Source: CAYRGQ01 sp964444885
GTDB taxonomy: Bacteria; Bacteroidota; Bacteroidia; Sphingobacteriales; Sphingobacteriaceae
Assembly: GCA_964444885.1 (NCBI GenBank)
Contig: CAYUIZ010000035.1
Coordinates: 1 to 25,456, forward strand
Length of the DNA: 25,456 nt
Direction of reading: 5' to 3'
Shown here one piece after another: positions 22,883 through 25,456 of the stretch (the first letter of the stretch is position 1; every line of letters begins with the position of its first letter). The translations under genes were made by a program, and so were the position numbers. The notes under the pieces are model-generated. The model did not search any database. It was given only the letters and a program-made list of their open reading frames with translations, and was not told where the DNA came from.

Positions 22883-24058
22883 ATGTCCAACTCCTTCCTT
22901 AGGCCACCTTCGAAACTGCCGCACGTCGGGGCATCCATCTTTTCGGCCATGTCACAACTGGCGGCATCCTGCGATGCCATCAACCTGTCCCAAGGTTTTC
23001 CGGATTTTGACTGCGACCCCAAGCTGGTGGAGCTCGTGACCAAGTACATGCGCCTCGGTCACAACCAATATGCGCCGATGCCTGGAGTTGCGTCCCTGCG
23101 CGAGCGTATCAGCGAAAAAACCGCCGAACAGCACCAGGCCTATTATCACCCGGAAAGCGAAGTTACCATCACCGCCGGCGCAACGCAAGCTATTTTCACG
23201 GCTGTGGGTGCGATTGTCGGCCACGGCGACGAAGCATTGATTTTTGATCCGGCGTATGACGCTTATGAGCCAGCGATCCGCGCATTCGGTGGCACGGCAA
23301 CGCGTGTGGCCCTGCACGCGCCCACGTTTAAAATCGATTGGGAAGGGGTGGCCCAGCTGCTTACCCCCAAGACCAAACTGATTATCATCAATAATCCGAC
23401 GAACCCCTCGGCGCGGCTGCTGACCGAAGCCGACCTCAGCGCCTTAGCCGGAATCGTCCGCGGCACCTCCATCTGCATCATCAGCGATGAGGTTTACGAA
23501 CATATTATTTTTGACGGGAGATCGCACGCCAGTGCCGCACAGCACCCCGAGCTTCGCCAACGGACTTTCGTCATGGCATCCTTCGGAAAATTATTCCATA
23601 CCACGGGCTGGAAAATCGGGTACTGCTTGGCACCCGCGGATCTCACCACCGAATTTCGCAAGCTGCATCAGTTTAACGTGTTTAGCGTGAACACACCCGT
23701 GCAATATGCCCTGGCTGACTACCTCACCGACAAAGAATCCTACCTCAGCCTCAACACTTTTTTCCAAGAAAAGCGCGACCTACTCGTCCACGCACTGGCT
23801 GGCACGCCTTTCAAACCGCTCCCTTGCGAAGGCACCTACTTTCTTTTAGTGAATTATGAGGCGGTGAGCCAATTGCCCGAGGGCCTGTTCTGTACGGAAC
23901 TGGCCAAGCAATATGGAGTCGCCACCATCCCGGTATCGGCGTTCTACGACGGCGGACACGAGCAATCACTCGCCCGGATTTGCTTTGCCAAAACGACCGA
24001 AACGCTGAATCGTGCTATCGAACGGTTGGCGAAGGTGGCTGAAATCACCGTAAAGTAA
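22883..24058 (+). CDS. ybdL: PLP-dependent aminotransferase, YbdL-like (methionine aminotransferase group)
   Basis: This 391-residue fold-type I aminotransferase resembles E. coli YbdL, which transaminates methionine and some aromatic amino acids with a keto acid. The PLP lysine is Lys236 in SFGKLFHTTGWKIGYCLAP, a phrase typical of this group. Also visible are INLSQGFPDF near the N-terminus, the NNPTNP loop, SDEVYEH with the pyridine-nitrogen Asp, HQFNVFSVNTPVQYALADYL, and the PCEGTYFLLVNY and RICFAK segments near the end. ATG 22883 gives MSNSFLRPPSKLP; an in-frame TTG at 22865 would add six residues. It follows the XRE gene by 32 nt. A role in methionine or keto-acid salvage is inferred from the family. 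Confidence 0.9.
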   Translation: MSNSFLRPPSKLPHVGASIFSAMSQLAASCDAINLSQGFPDFDCDPKLVELVTKYMRLGHNQYAPMPGVASLRERISEKTAEQHQAYYHPESEVTITAGATQAIFTAVGAIVGHGDEALIFDPAYDAYEPAIRAFGGTATRVALHAPTFKIDWEGVAQLLTPKTKLIIINNPTNPSARLLTEADLSALAGIVRGTSICIISDEVYEHIIFDGRSHASAAQHPELRQRTFVMASFGKLFHTTGWKIGYCLAPADLTTEFRKLHQFNVFSVNTPVQYALADYLTDKESYLSLNTFFQEKRDLLVHALAGTPFKPLPCEGTYFLLVNYEAVSQLPEGLFCTELAKQYGVATIPVSAFYDGGHEQSLARICFAKTTETLNRAIERLAKVAEITVK

Positions 24059-24123
24059 GGCGCGGCATACCGCGCCAATCAAAAATACGCATGATTTATG
24101 CGCATACATGCACATTTAATGGG

Positions 24124-24154
24124 TTGGTATGTTCGGAAGCAGCCCCTACATTTG
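24124..24154 (+). promoter_or_regulatory. Bacteroidota promoter (TTG, 20 nt, TACATTTG) before the SusC-like gene
   Basis: TTG at 24124-24126 and TACATTTG at 24147-24154 are 20 nt apart, which matches the -33/-7 layout of Bacteroidota housekeeping promoters. The start of transcription would be near 24160, which leaves a leader of about 440 nt before the receptor gene. The phrase TTCGGAA lies 8 nt before this -7 box and 7 nt before the XRE gene's -7 box, which suggests related promoters. Confidence 0.6.
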
Positions 24155-24168
24155 CACTTAATAAAAGA

Positions 24169-24185
24169 CTACTGATAAGGTAGAC
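24169..24185 (+). promoter_or_regulatory. 17-nt motif, copy 2, just downstream of the receptor promoter
   Basis: CTACTGATAAGGTAGAC is 15/17 identical to the copy at 22401-22417. Here it lies 14 nt after the TACATTFG-type -7 box (TACATTTG), at about +10 to +25, and 14 nt before a TATATTTA sequence at 24200-24207 that might serve as a second promoter. It could be a repressor site, a second promoter's upstream element, or chance. Confidence 0.4.
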
Positions 24186-24214
24186 ATTAAATTTTGTTTT
24201 ATATTTATAGTTTT

Positions 24215-24328
24215 ATGTACAACGTGAACGATGTTCCCACGCCGCCGGTAAGTGATCTTGCCGAACCCCACCTTCAACTGCTTCCTTCCTTCGTGGCACG
24301 CCGAATGTGTATGTGCCGCTGTATGTAA
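24215..24328 (+). CDS. Possible leader small ORF ending in a Cys/Met-rich tail
   Basis: A 37-codon frame with ATG 24215 and TAA 24326-24328 begins MYNVNDVPTPP and ends RRMCMCRCM. The C-terminus has three Cys and three Met in its last seven residues, which is unlike ordinary leader sequence. It lies 60 nt after the promoter and 270 nt before the SusC-like start, in the right direction. The YbdL-like methionine aminotransferase gene is just upstream. A leader peptide that senses Cys or Met (or their tRNAs) to control the receptor gene is a hypothesis. No strong ribosome-binding sequence is seen, and a frame this short can occur by chance. Confidence 0.4.
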   Translation: MYNVNDVPTPPVSDLAEPHLQLLPSFVARRMCMCRCM

Positions 24329-24360
24329 TACCCCAACACCTTCTTATTAGTGAAAGGTAA

Positions 24361-24379
24361 CGGATGGATTGCCCATCCG
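24361..24379 (+). other. 7-bp hairpin after the small ORF
   Basis: CGGATGG (24361-24367) pairs perfectly with CCATCCG (24373-24379) over a 5-nt loop, 32 nt after the small ORF stop. It could be part of an attenuator or antiterminator. The downstream sequence lacks a T-run right after the stem. Confidence 0.35.
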
Positions 24380-24598
24380 ATCAGGACTTTCATGCCCTTA
24401 GTTTCTTTATCCAAACGCAAGCGCACAGTATCAGGGAGATCGCTTGTAGGACGTCGCTGTCACCCGGCAAGGGTGGCCAAGAGGATTTTGGCGTGTTTTT
24501 TCGCCGCGTAGCGGACGAAAAGCATGACGAAATATCAAGACGCCGTAAAATCGATTTCCCGGCGCACAGTATATCACATGATTTAAACCCATACGAAA

Positions 24599-25456
24599 AT
24601 GCTATATTCCATACGAGCTATCTTACAAAAAGCCCGGAAACTCACGGTGCTTATCGTGCTTGGCACCTTGGTGCCGTGGACACTATCCCATGCACAGGAA
24701 ACGGTCCGCGGTACGGTCGTCGACGAGGCTAGCCGCCAGCCCATTGTTGGCGTATCAATCCATCAGAACGGCGCAAACAACGGAACGCTGACCGATCAGG
24801 ACGGTAAGTTTACCCTCACCGCTCCACAATTCCCGATCCAGATCCGGCTGACATACCTCGGCTATGAGCAACAAGAGGTGACGGTCGCCGACACTCAAAA
24901 TCCCATTACGGTGCTTCTGAAAGAAGATGCCAGTTTTCTGGAGGAAGTGGTCATTACGGGATACACCACCCAGCAACGCAAGAACATCACGGGTGCGATC
25001 ACAACGGTCACCTTTAGCGAAGCGCAGGCAGCACAAGCCGATCAGGACCCCATCAAATTGCTGCAGGGTACGGCGGCCGGCGTACAGGTCACCGCCACAT
25101 CAGGATCGCCGGGAGGCGGTGTTAGTTTCGTCATCCGGGGCAACAACTCCATCGGCGGAAGTGTAGAACCTCTTTACGTGGTGGATGGTATCTTTCTGAA
25201 TACCAATCTACCTATAGGAGGTCTAGGCGGCAACCTGCAGTCGAGCCCCTTGGCCGACATCAACCCCGCCGACATTGAGAGCATCACCTTGCTGAAAGAT
25301 GCGAACGCGACCGCGATATACGGCTCCCAAGGCTCGAACGGCGTCGTGGTCATCACCACCAAGCGGGGCAAACGCAATGCGGGATCGCGCTTTAACATCG
25401 CCGCCAAGCAGGGCGTGTCTGACGCCATCAACAAGTTTAAGGTCACTACCGGCCCC
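24599..25456 (+). CDS. SusC/RagA-family TonB-linked outer membrane protein (5' part)
   Basis: The first 286 codons of a SusC-like receptor, cut by the window end. A signal peptide (about residues 1-32, LIVLGTLVPWTLSHAQE) is followed by a carboxypeptidase-D regulatory-like domain (about 35-120: VRGTVVDEASRQPIVGVSI, NNGTLTDQDGKFTL), then EEVVITGY and the plug domain (about 125-235), with PLYVVDGIFLN, INPADIESITLLKDANATAIYG and SNGVVVITTKRG as family signatures. SusC partners with a SusD lipoprotein to import glycans or other large ligands through the outer membrane, powered by TonB. The barrel and any SusD lie beyond the edge, so the substrate is unknown. ATG 24599 fits the signal peptide; no strong ribosome-binding sequence precedes it. 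Confidence 0.93.
   Translation, partial: MLYSIRAILQKARKLTVLIVLGTLVPWTLSHAQETVRGTVVDEASRQPIVGVSIHQNGANNGTLTDQDGKFTLTAPQFPIQIRLTYLGYEQQEVTVADTQNPITVLLKEDASFLEEVVITGYTTQQRKNITGAITTVTFSEAQAAQADQDPIKLLQGTAAGVQVTATSGSPGGGVSFVIRGNNSIGGSVEPLYVVDGIFLNTNLPIGGLGGNLQSSPLADINPADIESITLLKDANATAIYGSQGSNGVVVITTKRGKRNAGSRFNIAAKQGVSDAINKFKVTTGP

Larger units (their letters stand above)
24155..24598 (+). other. Long untranslated leader of the SusC-like gene
   Basis: This 444-nt stretch separates the promoter from the receptor gene. It holds the second 17-nt motif, a 37-codon small ORF (24215-24328), and a 7-bp hairpin (24361-24379). A longer frame (24364-24732) is open but overlaps the receptor start and has no recognisable sequence. 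The 11-mer GCGCACAGTAT occurs twice (about 24420 and 24562). The length of the leader suggests regulation after initiation. Confidence 0.55.

Noticed and set aside
24364..24732. A 122-residue frame in the receptor leader
   Set aside because: It runs into the signal-peptide region of the SusC-like gene in another frame and resembles no known protein.

Overview
The window looks like chromosome of a Bacteroidota, most likely a soil or environmental Sphingobacteriales relative. This rests on a SusC/RagA-type TonB-linked receptor at the right edge, DUF2141 and DUF748-type proteins, promoter boxes of the Bacteroidota form TAnnTTTG (TATATTTG, TACATTTG, TATGTTTG), and generally weak Shine-Dalgarno sequences. 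The genus cannot be fixed from the sequence. No rRNA, tRNA, CRISPR array, integrase or transposase gene was seen.

Left part (1-5930): a carbohydrate module. A long GH130-family protein points right. A tightly packed leftward operon converges on it: a CinA C-terminal domain protein, a six-hairpin glycosidase-like protein and a GT4 glycosyltransferase, joined by a 1-nt gap and a 4-nt ATGA overlap. A second GT4 glycosyltransferase diverges from that operon. Together they suggest synthesis and turnover of a (possibly mannose-containing) glycan or glycoside, but the substrate is not visible.

Middle (5968-20979): a run of stress and envelope genes. It holds an FAD oxidoreductase fused to a Rieske domain, a DUF748/AsmA-like protein, a YihY-type membrane protein with a small two-helix partner, a baeRF-like protein, a PA2169/DUF2383 four-helix protein, an MscS channel, a secreted DUF2141 protein, a pyridoxamine-oxidase-like stress protein, a zinc alcohol dehydrogenase with two small companions, then Ku and LigD (a complete two-gene bacterial NHEJ operon) and an MFS transporter. 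Most are single genes or pairs, probably serving stress tolerance and DNA repair.

Right part (20980-25456): first a 1.1-kb composite repeat array of ten near-identical 24-25-nt hairpins separated by only two spacer types (five of 128-130 nt, four of exactly 44 nt). A 13-mer tandem repeat and an inverted repeat follow. Then come a small XRE-type regulator, a YbdL-like methionine aminotransferase, a 444-nt leader with a Cys/Met-ending 37-codon small ORF, and the start of a SusC-like receptor gene that runs off the window. A 17-nt motif (15/17 identical) occurs beside both the regulator promoter and the receptor promoter. The array and the small-ORF leader are the least ordinary parts of the window.
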